Source: Skermania piniformis
Lineage (GTDB): Bacteria > Actinomycetota > Actinomycetes > Mycobacteriales > Mycobacteriaceae
Direction: 5' to 3'
NCBI RefSeq assembly: GCF_019285775.1
Contig: NZ_CP079105.1
Location: 3,914,603-3,978,602, forward strand
DNA: 64,000 bases
Each line of letters opens with the position of its first letter. The stretch's first letter is position 1. A model generated the notes under the pieces. The model saw nothing but the letters and a program-made list of their open reading frames with translations, ran no database searches and was not told the DNA's origin. Both the position numbers and the translations under genes were made by a program. Below, piece by piece: positions 44,196-53,017 of this stretch.

Positions 44196-44366
44196 TCCCG
44201 CGCCGCCCGGCGCACCACTTCTGTACTACCGCACAGCGAATCGCACTCGAAAACCCGTGCGTACAGCGAAAGGGTGTGCGGCCGGGTGAAGTCCACCAAG
44301 GACAATTCACGGGTTCGGCCGACCGGCTCGGCCGCGAGGTGTATGTTCCCAAACAATACGAACCGT

Positions 44367-44378
44367 CTCGTAAACGAG
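44367..44378. promoter_or_regulatory. Palindrome CTCGT-AA-ACGAG
   Basis: Perfect 5-bp arms in the 225-bp gap before the PQQ-propeller gene, 43 bp from its start, with extra partial symmetry (ACGA/TCGT) on both sides. A plausible site for the TetR protein encoded convergently at 46154-46735. Confidence 0.35.
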
Positions 44379-44420
44379 TCGTGGCTGTCGGTTGCACTCG
44401 TCGATCCCGCAGAGGCCGAA

Positions 44421-46142
44421 ATGTTCTCCACCGAAGGCGTCCTCGCCGTTACCGCAGCGCTGATCCTCGGATCGACGCTGGCACCACCGGCGGCCGCGCA
44501 GCAAACCGAAGGAAACTACGGCCGGCAGTGTTCGGGCTCGGTCGACCGGAACTCGCCGCGGCTGACCAGCGGCTTCGGCTTCGATCTTTCGAACACCCGG
44601 CACCAGGAAAGCCGGATCGATTCGAGCAACGTCGCCGGCCTCGGCGTCGCGTACAGCCACGTCGCAGTCGGCGCACAGGGCAAACGCGGTGCGCCCGCCG
44701 CGACCGACCAGGCGATGTTCTTCTCCGCTGGCCGGGACATCGTCGCGATGGACCGACACACCGGCTGCATCTTCTGGAAGTACACCGTCCCGGCATCGGA
44801 CCTCGGAATCACGCTGGGTAAGAACATCGTTCGCTCGTCCAGCATCCTGCTGATCGACGATGATCCGAGCCGCCCGGCGCTGGTGGCAGCCGGCGACGCG
44901 CAGGGTCGGGTCTACGCGGTCGACGCCGTGACCGGTCAGCTCGCCTGGTCGGCGTTCGCCGGCGCGAACCCGCAGTACGACTGGATCACCGGCGGCCTCC
45001 AGTACTTCGACGGAAAGCTGTTCGTCCCGGTCAGCAGCCGCGAAGTGATCACCACCGCGGCCGACCCGGCCACCCCGTGCTGCACCACCCACGGTGTCCT
45101 GCAGGTCTTCGACGCCTACACCGGCGCCGTTACCTGGACCTACCACACCACGCCACCGGCACAGGAGCTGTCGCCGACCCCACTCGGCGGGCGGGCCCTC
45201 GGGCCGAACGGGGCCTCGCTGTGGGGCGTGCCCGCGATCGACCCGGCCAGCCGCACGGTGTACATCGGCACCGGGCAGAACTACTCGCCGCCGCTGACCG
45301 ACACCTCGGACGCGATCATCGCGCTCGACCTCGACACCGGCAGTCGCCGGTGGGCCTTCCAGGCCCGAAAGGACGACATCTGGAACGCCGCGTGCGAGGT
45401 CCCGGCGCTCGGCCAGCTCAAGTGCGCCGACCCGATCGGACACGACTTCGACTTCGGCGCGCCGCCGATCCTGACGCGGCTACCGGACGGGCGCCGGGTG
45501 GTCTTGGCCGGGGACAAGGGCGGCGACATCTATTGCATCGACGCGGGTAACGGCTCGTTGATCTGGCGCAACGAGCTCGGCCGCGGCAGCGCCCTCGGCG
45601 GCGTGCACATGGGCATGGCGACCGACGGGAAGCGGCTCTACGTGCCGATCGCCGACGCGTTCGCTGACAAGACTTCGGCACTCACCAAGGATCTGCCGTC
45701 CCTGCTCGGCCCGAACGGACCGCAGGTGCCGGTGCAACCGGTGCCCGAAGGCCGGCCCGGGATCTATGCGCTCGACATCGCGACCGGATCGGTCGTGTGG
45801 GACATCCATCCGACCCACATCTACGACGGCGCCGAGTACATCTCGATCTATTCGGCCGCTCCCTCGGTGACCAACGATGTTCTGCTGGCCGGCTCGCTCG
45901 ACGGCGAACTTCGCGCCTTCCGGACCGCCGACGGCACCGAGCTGGCCCGGTTCGACAGCGACATCGACGTGGTCGACGTCGCCGGAAACACCGGCGCGGG
46001 CGGCACGATCGATTCGGTCGGAGCGGTCCCGGTCGACGACACGATCCTGCTCAACTCCGGCTACAGCAATTTCGGTGGTATCGACGCATACCAGGCGGGG
46101 CCCGGCAACGTTCTGTTCGTGCTGAAGGTGCCGGCACGCTGA
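44421..46142 (+). CDS. Secreted PQQ-dependent dehydrogenase-like beta-propeller protein (PVA-dehydrogenase type)
   Basis: 573 residues. A signal peptide ends near PPAAAQQ. The rest is an eight-bladed propeller with repeated tryptophan-docking stretches (VYAVDAVTGQLAWSAF, LQVFDAYTGAVTWTY, IIALDLDTGSRRWAFQA, IYALDIATGSVVWDI). Segments GPNGASLWGVPAIDPASRTVYIGTG and a vicinal CC (TPCCTTHG) resemble polyvinyl-alcohol dehydrogenases. No CxxCH heme site is present, so there is no cytochrome c domain. It probably oxidises an alcohol or polymer outside the membrane if PQQ is available; substrate unknown. ATG 44421 follows AGAGG. Confidence 0.8.
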   Translation: MFSTEGVLAVTAALILGSTLAPPAAAQQTEGNYGRQCSGSVDRNSPRLTSGFGFDLSNTRHQESRIDSSNVAGLGVAYSHVAVGAQGKRGAPAATDQAMFFSAGRDIVAMDRHTGCIFWKYTVPASDLGITLGKNIVRSSSILLIDDDPSRPALVAAGDAQGRVYAVDAVTGQLAWSAFAGANPQYDWITGGLQYFDGKLFVPVSSREVITTAADPATPCCTTHGVLQVFDAYTGAVTWTYHTTPPAQELSPTPLGGRALGPNGASLWGVPAIDPASRTVYIGTGQNYSPPLTDTSDAIIALDLDTGSRRWAFQARKDDIWNAACEVPALGQLKCADPIGHDFDFGAPPILTRLPDGRRVVLAGDKGGDIYCIDAGNGSLIWRNELGRGSALGGVHMGMATDGKRLYVPIADAFADKTSALTKDLPSLLGPNGPQVPVQPVPEGRPGIYALDIATGSVVWDIHPTHIYDGAEYISIYSAAPSVTNDVLLAGSLDGELRAFRTADGTELARFDSDIDVVDVAGNTGAGGTIDSVGAVPVDDTILLNSGYSNFGGIDAYQAGPGNVLFVLKVPAR

Positions 46143-46149
46143 GCGAGAT

Positions 46150-46183
46150 GTCGTCACGCCGAGCGCAGGCTCGGCGTGACGAC
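46150..46183. terminator. Bidirectional terminator hairpin
   Basis: Perfect 15-bp arms GTCGTCACGCCGAGC and complement around GCAG, just after the propeller gene and overlapping the last codons of the convergent tetR gene. Confidence 0.82.
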
Positions 46184-46735
46184 CGCGACGAGATCGGTCA
46201 GAAACCCGGGCTCAGCCGTCGGCCGAGTCAACAGGCGGTACAGCGCAAGCCCGACGATCGACTCCGCCAGCACCGCCCGATCAACCGCCGGATCCAACTG
46301 CCCGGCTGCCGCAGCCGCGTCGAACCGCTCGACCAACAGGTCCTCGGCCATCCGGGTCAGCCCGGAATAAAGCGCGACCCGCACGCTGTCGTTCTCCGCC
46401 GCGGCAGCGGCCAACGCCCGCAACACCATGCTCGCACCCATCGCGACGACCTCGACCTCGCCGAACCAGTGGTACAGATCCGTATGGAGGTCGCCGGTAT
46501 CCGGCAGTGAATACCGCTCGATCTCGATCAGGTTTCCGGACAGCACGGCCTCGGCGAGGACGTCACTCTTCGACGGCCACCAACGATAGATCGTCTGCTT
46601 GCCGACTCCGGCCCGGGCGGCGATGTTCTCGATGCTCATCCCGGCGTAGCCGAGTTCGGCCGCAAGTTCGAGCGTCGCCGCCAGAATCGCCGCTCTGGCC
46701 CGCTCACTGCGCACCCGTCCACGTCCAGCCGTCAT
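46154..46735 (-). CDS. TetR-family regulator
   Basis: 193 residues. HTH domain: RAAILAATLELAAELGYAGM then IENIAARAGVGKQTIYRWWPSK; the C-terminal domain is of the TetR_C type seen with LLTRPTAEP. ATG 46735 is preferred over GTG 46741 because GGTGGG lies at a proper distance only from the ATG. It is convergent with the PQQ-propeller gene and may regulate it or the divergent DUF2339 gene. Confidence 0.87.
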   Translation of the reverse strand: MTAGRGRVRSERARAAILAATLELAAELGYAGMSIENIAARAGVGKQTIYRWWPSKSDVLAEAVLSGNLIEIERYSLPDTGDLHTDLYHWFGEVEVVAMGASMVLRALAAAAAENDSVRVALYSGLTRMAEDLLVERFDAAAAAGQLDPAVDRAVLAESIVGLALYRLLTRPTAEPGFLTDLVAVVTPSLRSA

Positions 46736-46831
46736 CGACACCCACCGTACGTCGGTTCTGGCCGAAAGCCCTCAACTCACCTGCGTAGCACTACGCATCC
46801 GATCCGGCCGCGATCGGCGGAGTGTAACGGC

Positions 46832-48661
46832 ATGACCATTCCGACTCCGCCGCCGATGATCGATCCGCGCCTGGTCGCCCGGGTATACGACCAGTTCGCC
46901 GTACTGAACCATCAGCTGGGCGCGCTCGGCCGCGATCTGACGCTACTGCGCCAGCAGGCTGGGCCGATCGCTCCAGCTCCCGCGCAACCGCCGTACGTTC
47001 CGGCCGCACACCAGCAACCGGCCGTTCCGCCGCCGATGCCGCTCCAGCCGCGTCCGGTCGTCGCGGCCCGGCCCAAGCCGGAGCCTTGGTGGCAGCGCGA
47101 CGGCGTGATCAGCCGACTGCTCGCCGCGGCCGGCGCCGGGGTGACCCTGATCGGCGTGGCGCTGTTGCTGGTGCTCGCGGCCCAAGCCGGATTCTTCGGC
47201 CCGATACCCCGGGTGATCGGTGGCGGGCTGCTCGCGGTCGCGTTGGTCGAGGCCGGTCGGCGGGTATACGGCCGGGCCGGTGGCCGGGTCGGCGGAATCG
47301 CGCTCGCCGCGACCGGGATCGCCGCCGCGTTCCTCGACATCGTCGCGATGACCACGATCTATCACTGGCTGACCCCCGCGGTGGGCCTCACCGTGGCTCT
47401 GGCGATCACCGCCGGCGGTGTCGCGTTGGCGACGCATTGGCAGACCCAGCAGCTGGCGTTGATCGTGGTGGGCGGCGCGGCAGCGCTGGCGCCGGTCGTC
47501 ACCGGCGGTCTGTCGATCACGCTGATCGCCTTCCTGCTGGTACTGCAGATCGGGTGCATCCCGGCTCAGCTGTCGAACAACTGGCCGTACCTGCACGTCG
47601 CGCGGACCGTCCCCGTGGTGCTGGCCCTGCTCGGGGGGATCGCCGCCGGTATCATCGGCAGCTCCGGCCGCCAGGAGCACGTCCAATTGCTGACCGGCGC
47701 CCTGCTCGCCGCGATCGGCGGTGTCGCCGGCGCGATTCTCGTCACCCGGCGACACCCCGGCGACCGGGCCGCCAGTGCGCTGCTCGCGGTAGCCGTGTTG
47801 CCCCTGCTTGTGAGCGGTTCACTGTTCGATCGACCGTTCTCGGCGCTGGCGCCGGCGGCCACCGCAATATTGCTGCTCGCCCTCGCCGCGCTCCGCCCCC
47901 TGGTATGGCATCTGCGACTCGTTGCGCTGCTTGCCGGTTCGCTGGCCCTCCTGCAGACCTGGGCCGCGGTGACCGACGCGGCGCTGTTCACGACCTCGTT
48001 GCTGGCGACGGCTCTCGGCTACGCCGCCGTCGCCGAGCAGACTCGGCAGCGGGCCGTCGCGGTGGTCGCGGTCGGGTTTGCCGGGCTGGGAGTGCTCGGC
48101 TTCGTCGGCATCGCCACGCTGGACGCGTTGACCACCCCGTCGGCGGCGGTGCAGCACCTGGACTCGTCGGTGATCCTGGCTGCAGCGGTCGGCTGCGCGG
48201 CGCTGGCCGCACTCGGACGGGCCGCCCGGCACACCGGACTGATCACTGTGCGGTTCGCCGACCTCGGCTGGGCCGTGCTGTCCGCGGTCGCGTTGTACCT
48301 GGTCACCGCCGGCACGATCGCCGCCGGGGTGGCGATCGGCGGCGCCACCGGCTTCGTCGCCGGGCAGGGGATCGCCACGATCGCCTGGATGACGGCCGCG
48401 ACGCTGGCGCTCGGCTACGGCCTCCGCGCCGGCCGGAACGCGCACGCCGCGCTGGTCGCCGGGCTTGCGCTGACCGCTGCCGCGCTGGCCAAGCTGTTCC
48501 TGTTCGACCTGGCGACCCTGAGCGGACTGATCCGGGTGACCGCGTTCCTGATGGTCGGTCTGCTGTTGCTCGGGGTCGGCACCCGCTACGCCCGGGCGTT
48601 CGCCGACCGCGACGATCCGGTCACGGACGACGCTGCCGGCGCAGCAGCTCGTCGACACTGA
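46832..48661 (+). CDS. DUF2339 polytopic membrane protein
   Basis: 609 residues. A soluble N-terminus with a short coiled coil (DQFAVLNHQLGALGRDLTLL) and a Pro-rich stretch leads to about 18-20 membrane helices covering residues 95-590, e.g. LLAAAGAGVTLIGVALLLVLA and TGIAAAFLDIVAMTTIYHWL, the DUF2339 pattern. Function unknown; similar to mycobacterial many-helix proteins. The last 41 bp overlap the 3' end of mmpL3 on the other strand. Confidence 0.82.
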   Translation: MTIPTPPPMIDPRLVARVYDQFAVLNHQLGALGRDLTLLRQQAGPIAPAPAQPPYVPAAHQQPAVPPPMPLQPRPVVAARPKPEPWWQRDGVISRLLAAAGAGVTLIGVALLLVLAAQAGFFGPIPRVIGGGLLAVALVEAGRRVYGRAGGRVGGIALAATGIAAAFLDIVAMTTIYHWLTPAVGLTVALAITAGGVALATHWQTQQLALIVVGGAAALAPVVTGGLSITLIAFLLVLQIGCIPAQLSNNWPYLHVARTVPVVLALLGGIAAGIIGSSGRQEHVQLLTGALLAAIGGVAGAILVTRRHPGDRAASALLAVAVLPLLVSGSLFDRPFSALAPAATAILLLALAALRPLVWHLRLVALLAGSLALLQTWAAVTDAALFTTSLLATALGYAAVAEQTRQRAVAVVAVGFAGLGVLGFVGIATLDALTTPSAAVQHLDSSVILAAAVGCAALAALGRAARHTGLITVRFADLGWAVLSAVALYLVTAGTIAAGVAIGGATGFVAGQGIATIAWMTAATLALGYGLRAGRNAHAALVAGLALTAAALAKLFLFDLATLSGLIRVTAFLMVGLLLLGVGTRYARAFADRDDPVTDDAAGAAARRH

Positions 48662-51461
48662 CCGACGTCGAGTGGTCGACACCACCCCGGTGTCGACCAC
48701 CGTCGTGTGCGGTGCCGTTCGGTACCGCGGTGCCGTTCGGTACCGCCGTGCCGTTCGGCACTGCGGCGTCCGTGGCCGGTGCAGTGCCGTTCGGCACTGC
48801 GGCGTCCGTGGCCGGTGCAGTGCCGTTCGGCGGTGCGGTGCCGTTCGGCGGTGCGGTATTCGCTCGATCCGCTCGTCCGGTCACCGAACTGCCGTTGGTG
48901 ACGCCGGTCGCCGGCCGCTGCGGTGCGCCGGTGGGCCGGGGCGGCACCACCCGCTGTTCCGGTACACCACGCGGTACGAGCGGCTGCTGCTGGGTGGGCG
49001 GCTGAACCCGCTGCGTCGCAGGCGCCTGAACCCGCTGCGCCGTAGGCGCCTGAACCCGCTGCGCCGTAGGCGCCTGAACCCGCTGCGCGGCAGCTGCCGG
49101 CACGCGCTCCGGGGACACCCGCTGTACCGGATGGCGCTGCACCGGCTCGACCCGCTGTGGCGGCACCGGCCGCTGCTGGGTGGTCGGCGGCGCGGCCCCG
49201 GTAGCCAGGGCCCGGCGCATCGCGGCCGAGCTGATCGGCGTGGTCTGCATCTCGGCCCGCGGCACGCCCACCAGCCGGACCGGCGGGATGTTCTGCGGCA
49301 TCTTCTCTTCCGACAGCACCGGCTCACCGAGCCCGATCCGCTGCTGCACCTTCTGCAACCAGGCCGGCGCCCACCAGCAGTCGTCGCCGAGCAGCTTCAT
49401 CGTGGCCGGCACCAAAAACATTCGGAGCAAGGTGGCGTCGATGATCAGCGCCGAGATCATGCCGTAGGCGATGTACTGCATCATCACCAGCTGGGACAGG
49501 CCGAACGCGCCGGTCACCACGATCAGGATCAGCGCGGCCGCGGTGATGATCCGGCCGGTGTGCGCGGTACCGGTCCGCACCGCTTCGGCGGTACTCGCAC
49601 CCGCCGACCGGGCCTCCACCATCCGGGAGAGCAGGAATACTTCGTAGTCGGTGGACAGGCCGTAGATGATCGCGATGATCAGCACGAGCACCGGCGAACT
49701 GATCGGCCCGGGCGTGAAGTTCAACAACCCCGCACCATGCCCGTCGACGAAAATCCAGGTCAGGATGCCCAACGTCGAACCGAGGCCGAGCGCGCTCATC
49801 AACGCCGCCTTGATCGGCAACACCAGTGAGCCGAAAGTCAGGAACATCAGCAAGGTCGTGGTCAGCACCACCAGCACGATCATCAGCGGGAGCCGGTCGA
49901 GCAACGCGTGCACGCTGTCGTACTCGATCGCCGGCGTGCCCCCGACCAGCACCCGCACACCCGGCGGTTCCGGCATCGATCGCAGGTAGTCGATCGTCGG
50001 CCCGGCGTCGGCCTGGTCGGCCAACTTGGCCGAAAGCACCCAGACGCCGTCCTTGGTCACCTCGGTAGGCAGCTGGAACTCGCTGCGCAGCCCGGGCGCG
50101 GCGTTGGCCTGCTTGCGCAATGTCCCGACGTCGAGACTGTTGTCGGTCTCGACCACCAGCAGGATCGGATCGGTCGGACGCAGCGGCCAGAGCTGGTCGA
50201 ACTCCTCCTGGGCCAGCCGCGCCGAGTTGTCCGGCGGCAGGTACTTCTCGCTGATCCCACCGAACTTGATCCCGTTGACCGGAATGATCAACAGCAGCAG
50301 ACCGATCACGATCGGGATCGCCACCTTGAGCGGGTGACGCATGACGAAGCGGGTCAGTCGACCCCAGATGCTCGCCTCGATCTCTTCGTCCGACTTGGTG
50401 CGGCGGATCGCCTTGAACCCGAGTGCGTCGACCCGCGTCCCGAGCACGCCGAGGATCGCCGGTAACAGGGTGATCGCCGCCAGCGCCGCGATGCTCACCG
50501 TCGCGATGGTGCCGTAGGCGACGGATTTCAAGAACCCTTGCGGGAACAGCAACAACCCGGCCACGCTGGCGATGATCATCGTCGCGGAGAAGACCACCGT
50601 GCGCCCAGCGGTCAGCACGCTGCGCCGCACGGCGACCTGGGTGGACCGCCCGGCGGCCAGCTCCTCCCGGAACCGGCTGGTGATGAACAAGCCGTAGTCG
50701 ATCGCCAGGCCGAGCCCGACCAACGAGACGACCGAGGAAACGAACGCGTTGACCTCGGTGAATTCGGTCAACAGCTTGACGATGCCGTTGGCTGCGAGCA
50801 CGGTGAGACCACCGATCACCAGCGGCAGTGCCGCCGCGACCAGGCCACCGAACACGAAGAACAGCAACAGTCCGACCAGCGGGATGGCCAATATCTCCAT
50901 CCGGCGCAGATCTTCCTGCATGGTGGCGTTGATCCCGCCGGTCACCGGCTGCAGACCGGCCAACTTCACGTCGACACCCGGGATGGCGAAGGCGTCCTCG
51001 ACGTCGCGAAAGTTCTTCGACACCTCGGTGTCGTTGTCGCCGCGGATCGCGATCGACTCGAACGCGTGCTCTCGGCTCTGATCCGCCGCGACCCCGCTGA
51101 CCAGCGACGCGCCCGGCACCCGGAAGTAGCCGCCGTTGATCGCGAGGATCTGCTCCGGATGCTGCTGCGGCAACGCGATCAGCGCATCGGTGACCTTCTT
51201 GTTGAATTCCGGGTCGTCGACGGTCTTGCCCGGCGGTGCCGTGTAGATCGCCAGCACGTCGGCGGAATGATCCCGGCCGTAGGTGCCGTCCTTCAGCAGC
51301 GCGGCGGCCGTCGACTCCGAGCCCGGGTCGTCGAATCCGCTCTGACTCAGCCGGTCCTCCAGGCCGATCCCGTAACCCCCCAGAGCGAGCATGCCGACGA
51401 CCATCGCCCCGATGACGGCGTATCGGAGCCGGTAGACCAGGTCTCCCCAGCGGGCGAACAC
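48621..51461 (-). CDS. mmpL3: MmpL3-type trehalose monomycolate transporter (RND family)
   Basis: 946 residues. Two sets of membrane helices separated by periplasmic domains. The proton-relay pairs are visible as LGLAIDYGLFITSRFREE and YGLSTDYEVFLLSRMVEAR, and GISEKYLPPDN, TFGSLVLPIKAALMSALGLG and MKLLGDDCWWAP match mycobacterial MmpL3. It flips trehalose monomycolate for the outer membrane. GTG 51461 shares a base with the stop of the NYN gene (TAGTG). After the last helix there is a ~215-residue low-complexity tail with QRVQAPTA and PNGTA repeats, encoded by tandem DNA repeats. The gene order mmpL3-NYN-trmB agrees with M. tuberculosis Rv0206c-Rv0208c. Confidence 0.94.
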   Translation of the reverse strand: MFARWGDLVYRLRYAVIGAMVVGMLALGGYGIGLEDRLSQSGFDDPGSESTAAALLKDGTYGRDHSADVLAIYTAPPGKTVDDPEFNKKVTDALIALPQQHPEQILAINGGYFRVPGASLVSGVAADQSREHAFESIAIRGDNDTEVSKNFRDVEDAFAIPGVDVKLAGLQPVTGGINATMQEDLRRMEILAIPLVGLLLFFVFGGLVAAALPLVIGGLTVLAANGIVKLLTEFTEVNAFVSSVVSLVGLGLAIDYGLFITSRFREELAAGRSTQVAVRRSVLTAGRTVVFSATMIIASVAGLLLFPQGFLKSVAYGTIATVSIAALAAITLLPAILGVLGTRVDALGFKAIRRTKSDEEIEASIWGRLTRFVMRHPLKVAIPIVIGLLLLIIPVNGIKFGGISEKYLPPDNSARLAQEEFDQLWPLRPTDPILLVVETDNSLDVGTLRKQANAAPGLRSEFQLPTEVTKDGVWVLSAKLADQADAGPTIDYLRSMPEPPGVRVLVGGTPAIEYDSVHALLDRLPLMIVLVVLTTTLLMFLTFGSLVLPIKAALMSALGLGSTLGILTWIFVDGHGAGLLNFTPGPISSPVLVLIIAIIYGLSTDYEVFLLSRMVEARSAGASTAEAVRTGTAHTGRIITAAALILIVVTGAFGLSQLVMMQYIAYGMISALIIDATLLRMFLVPATMKLLGDDCWWAPAWLQKVQQRIGLGEPVLSEEKMPQNIPPVRLVGVPRAEMQTTPISSAAMRRALATGAAPPTTQQRPVPPQRVEPVQRHPVQRVSPERVPAAAAQRVQAPTAQRVQAPTAQRVQAPATQRVQPPTQQQPLVPRGVPEQRVVPPRPTGAPQRPATGVTNGSSVTGRADRANTAPPNGTAPPNGTAPATDAAVPNGTAPATDAAVPNGTAVPNGTAVPNGTAHDGGRHRGGVDHSTSVSVDELLRRQRRP
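48672..48700. terminator. Stem-loop within the mmpL3 3' end, after the DUF2339 stop
   Basis: Perfect 12-bp arms GTGGTCGACACC and complement around ACCCC, 10 bp downstream of the DUF2339 stop but inside mmpL3 codons. It could terminate the DUF2339 transcript while coding in the other direction. Confidence 0.5.
48711..48856. repeat. Tandem repeats encoding the PNGTA units of MmpL3
   Basis: Repeated GTGCCGTTCGG(T/C) units, including two near-identical 36-bp copies starting at 48748 and 48784 that encode the PATDAAVPNGTA-type unit. All units keep the frame. Confidence 0.8.
49002..49093. repeat. 24-bp tandem repeats encoding QRVQAPTA units of MmpL3
   Basis: Copies at 49002-49025, 49026-49049, 49050-49073 and a partial one to 49093, each starting CTGAACCCGCTGCG. 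Two copies are identical and the others differ by a few bases, so recent duplication or active homogenisation is likely. Confidence 0.85.
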
Positions 51462-52183
51462 TAGGCGGCCCCCACGCCGCGCGGCGACAACAGCGCCGAA
51501 AGCGGGCGCAGCGGCTGCAGCCACGCGCCGGCCTCGGGCAACGAATCGAGACTGATCCGCGGCAACGGCTCACGGAACACCCCGTCGATGTCCTCCAGGT
51601 CGATGAACTCGAGCAGGTCGTCGGCCAGCGCCCACGGCGCGTGTTCGCGAAAGCCGAGCACCCGCACCGGAATACCGGCCTGGGCGATCCGATCCAGCGG
51701 TCGTTGGAAGGCCTGCCCGTCGGCCGACGCGACGACCAGCGCAGCGAGTTCGTCGTCGGCGAACCGTAGATCGATGTGCGATAGCATGTCCGCGTCGACG
51801 TCCGAATCGTCATCTTTTTTCGGCTTGGCAAACACCGCGTAACCGACGTTGCGCAGCGCCTCCACCCATGGTCGCACCACGTCGGCGCTGCCCGGCGCGA
51901 TATTGGTGAACACGGTGGCCTCCGCCTCCAGCGGTAGGTCTGGACCGCCGGTCCGGCGGTCGTAGCTGTCTCGGTCGATCGCCTCGGACTGCTCGGCGAC
52001 ATAGTTGAGCAGCCATCTGCCGAGAGCATCGAAACGCGGCCGGTAGGCGGCGGTCGGCCGCCCACCCAGGATCGCACCGAGGCCCATGTCCAGGTTCGGC
52101 GCATCCCAGACCAGTAGTACCCGCCGGACGCCGGCTCGGGAAACCGCCGTGCCGGACGCGTCGTTGTTCGGCGCGGCGCTCAT
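51461..52183 (-). CDS. NYN-domain protein (Rv0207c-like)
   Basis: 240 residues. NYN/PIN-like nuclease fold: LLVWDAPNLDMGLGAILGG near residue 24 (Asp in the NYN start), acidic KKDDDSDVDADMLSHID near 125, and LVVASADGQAFQRPLDRIAQAG near 150. RNA-processing activity is known for the fold but not shown for this family. Coupled on both sides: its ATG overlaps the trmB stop (ATGA) and its stop overlaps the mmpL3 GTG. Conserved beside mmpL3 in mycobacteria. Confidence 0.87.
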   Translation of the reverse strand: MSAAPNNDASGTAVSRAGVRRVLLVWDAPNLDMGLGAILGGRPTAAYRPRFDALGRWLLNYVAEQSEAIDRDSYDRRTGGPDLPLEAEATVFTNIAPGSADVVRPWVEALRNVGYAVFAKPKKDDDSDVDADMLSHIDLRFADDELAALVVASADGQAFQRPLDRIAQAGIPVRVLGFREHAPWALADDLLEFIDLEDIDGVFREPLPRISLDSLPEAGAWLQPLRPLSALLSPRGVGAA

Positions 52184-52920
52184 CCGTCGGTCCTCTGCCA
52201 GATCAGTTCGCTCACCGGGCTCCCGGCGCGACGTGCCTTGGCCTCGAACTTGGTGACCGGACGGGTCGCCGACCGGTCGGCGAAGTCGGCCCAGTCGACC
52301 CGCCGCAGCGCCAGCTCGGCATCGCCGACCGTTGCGATGAACTGCGCGTATTCGGGGTGGTCGGTGGCGACATGCAGCGTCCCGCCGGGCACCAGCCGGT
52401 CGGCGATCAATCGCACGGTCGCCGGCTGCAGCAACCGCCGCTTGTGGTGCCGGGACTTCGGCCAGGGATCGGGGAAGAACACGCGGACCGCCGTCAGCGA
52501 TGCCGGCGCCGTCAGGTGCTGCAGCACCTCGACCGCGTCGCCCCGGAGCAACCGCAGGTTGTCGATCCGGTCGCGCTCGATCCGGTGCACCAGTTGGGCC
52601 AGGCCCGGGAGGTAGACCTCGACACCGAGCAGGTTGGTCGCGGGCTCCGCGCTGGCCATCGCCGCGGTCGCGGTTCCGGTACCGCAGCCGATCTCCAGCA
52701 CGACCGGGCCGGGCCGGCCGAACCAGGCCGCCAGATCCACCGGGCCGGCGGCGAGCAGCTCGTCGTCCAGCGCCCGGCCGACCCGCGGCCAGGTTCGCTC
52801 CCAGACCTGCTGCTGCAGGGGGGTCAGCGCGGCCCGCCGGGACCGGAAGCTGGTGACCCGGGGATAACGCCCGGACCCCCGGGGCGGGGCGGTCGCGGTA
52901 GCCGAGCCGATGTCGTTCAC
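52180..52920 (-). CDS. trmB: tRNA (guanine-N7-)-methyltransferase
   Basis: 246 residues. SAM-dependent enzyme making m7G46 in tRNA. LEIGCGTGTATAAMA is motif I, and RVFFPDPWPKSRHHKRRLLQ is the TrmB hallmark; it ends with TKFEAKARRAGSPVSELIWQR. GTG 52920 is the first plausible start; the frame continues upstream through antisense sequence of the divergent gene. First gene of the trmB-NYN-mmpL3 operon. Confidence 0.94.
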   Translation of the reverse strand: MNDIGSATATAPPRGSGRYPRVTSFRSRRAALTPLQQQVWERTWPRVGRALDDELLAAGPVDLAAWFGRPGPVVLEIGCGTGTATAAMASAEPATNLLGVEVYLPGLAQLVHRIERDRIDNLRLLRGDAVEVLQHLTAPASLTAVRVFFPDPWPKSRHHKRRLLQPATVRLIADRLVPGGTLHVATDHPEYAQFIATVGDAELALRRVDWADFADRSATRPVTKFEAKARRAGSPVSELIWQRTDG

Positions 52921-53017
52921 GACGCCTATTGTCCATGCCCGCGGCGCGGCAGTACTGCATGTGGGCCCCGCCGCGCCATACCGATCGCCCCGGTATCGTC
53001 GCCGAAAGGAGGGGGTG

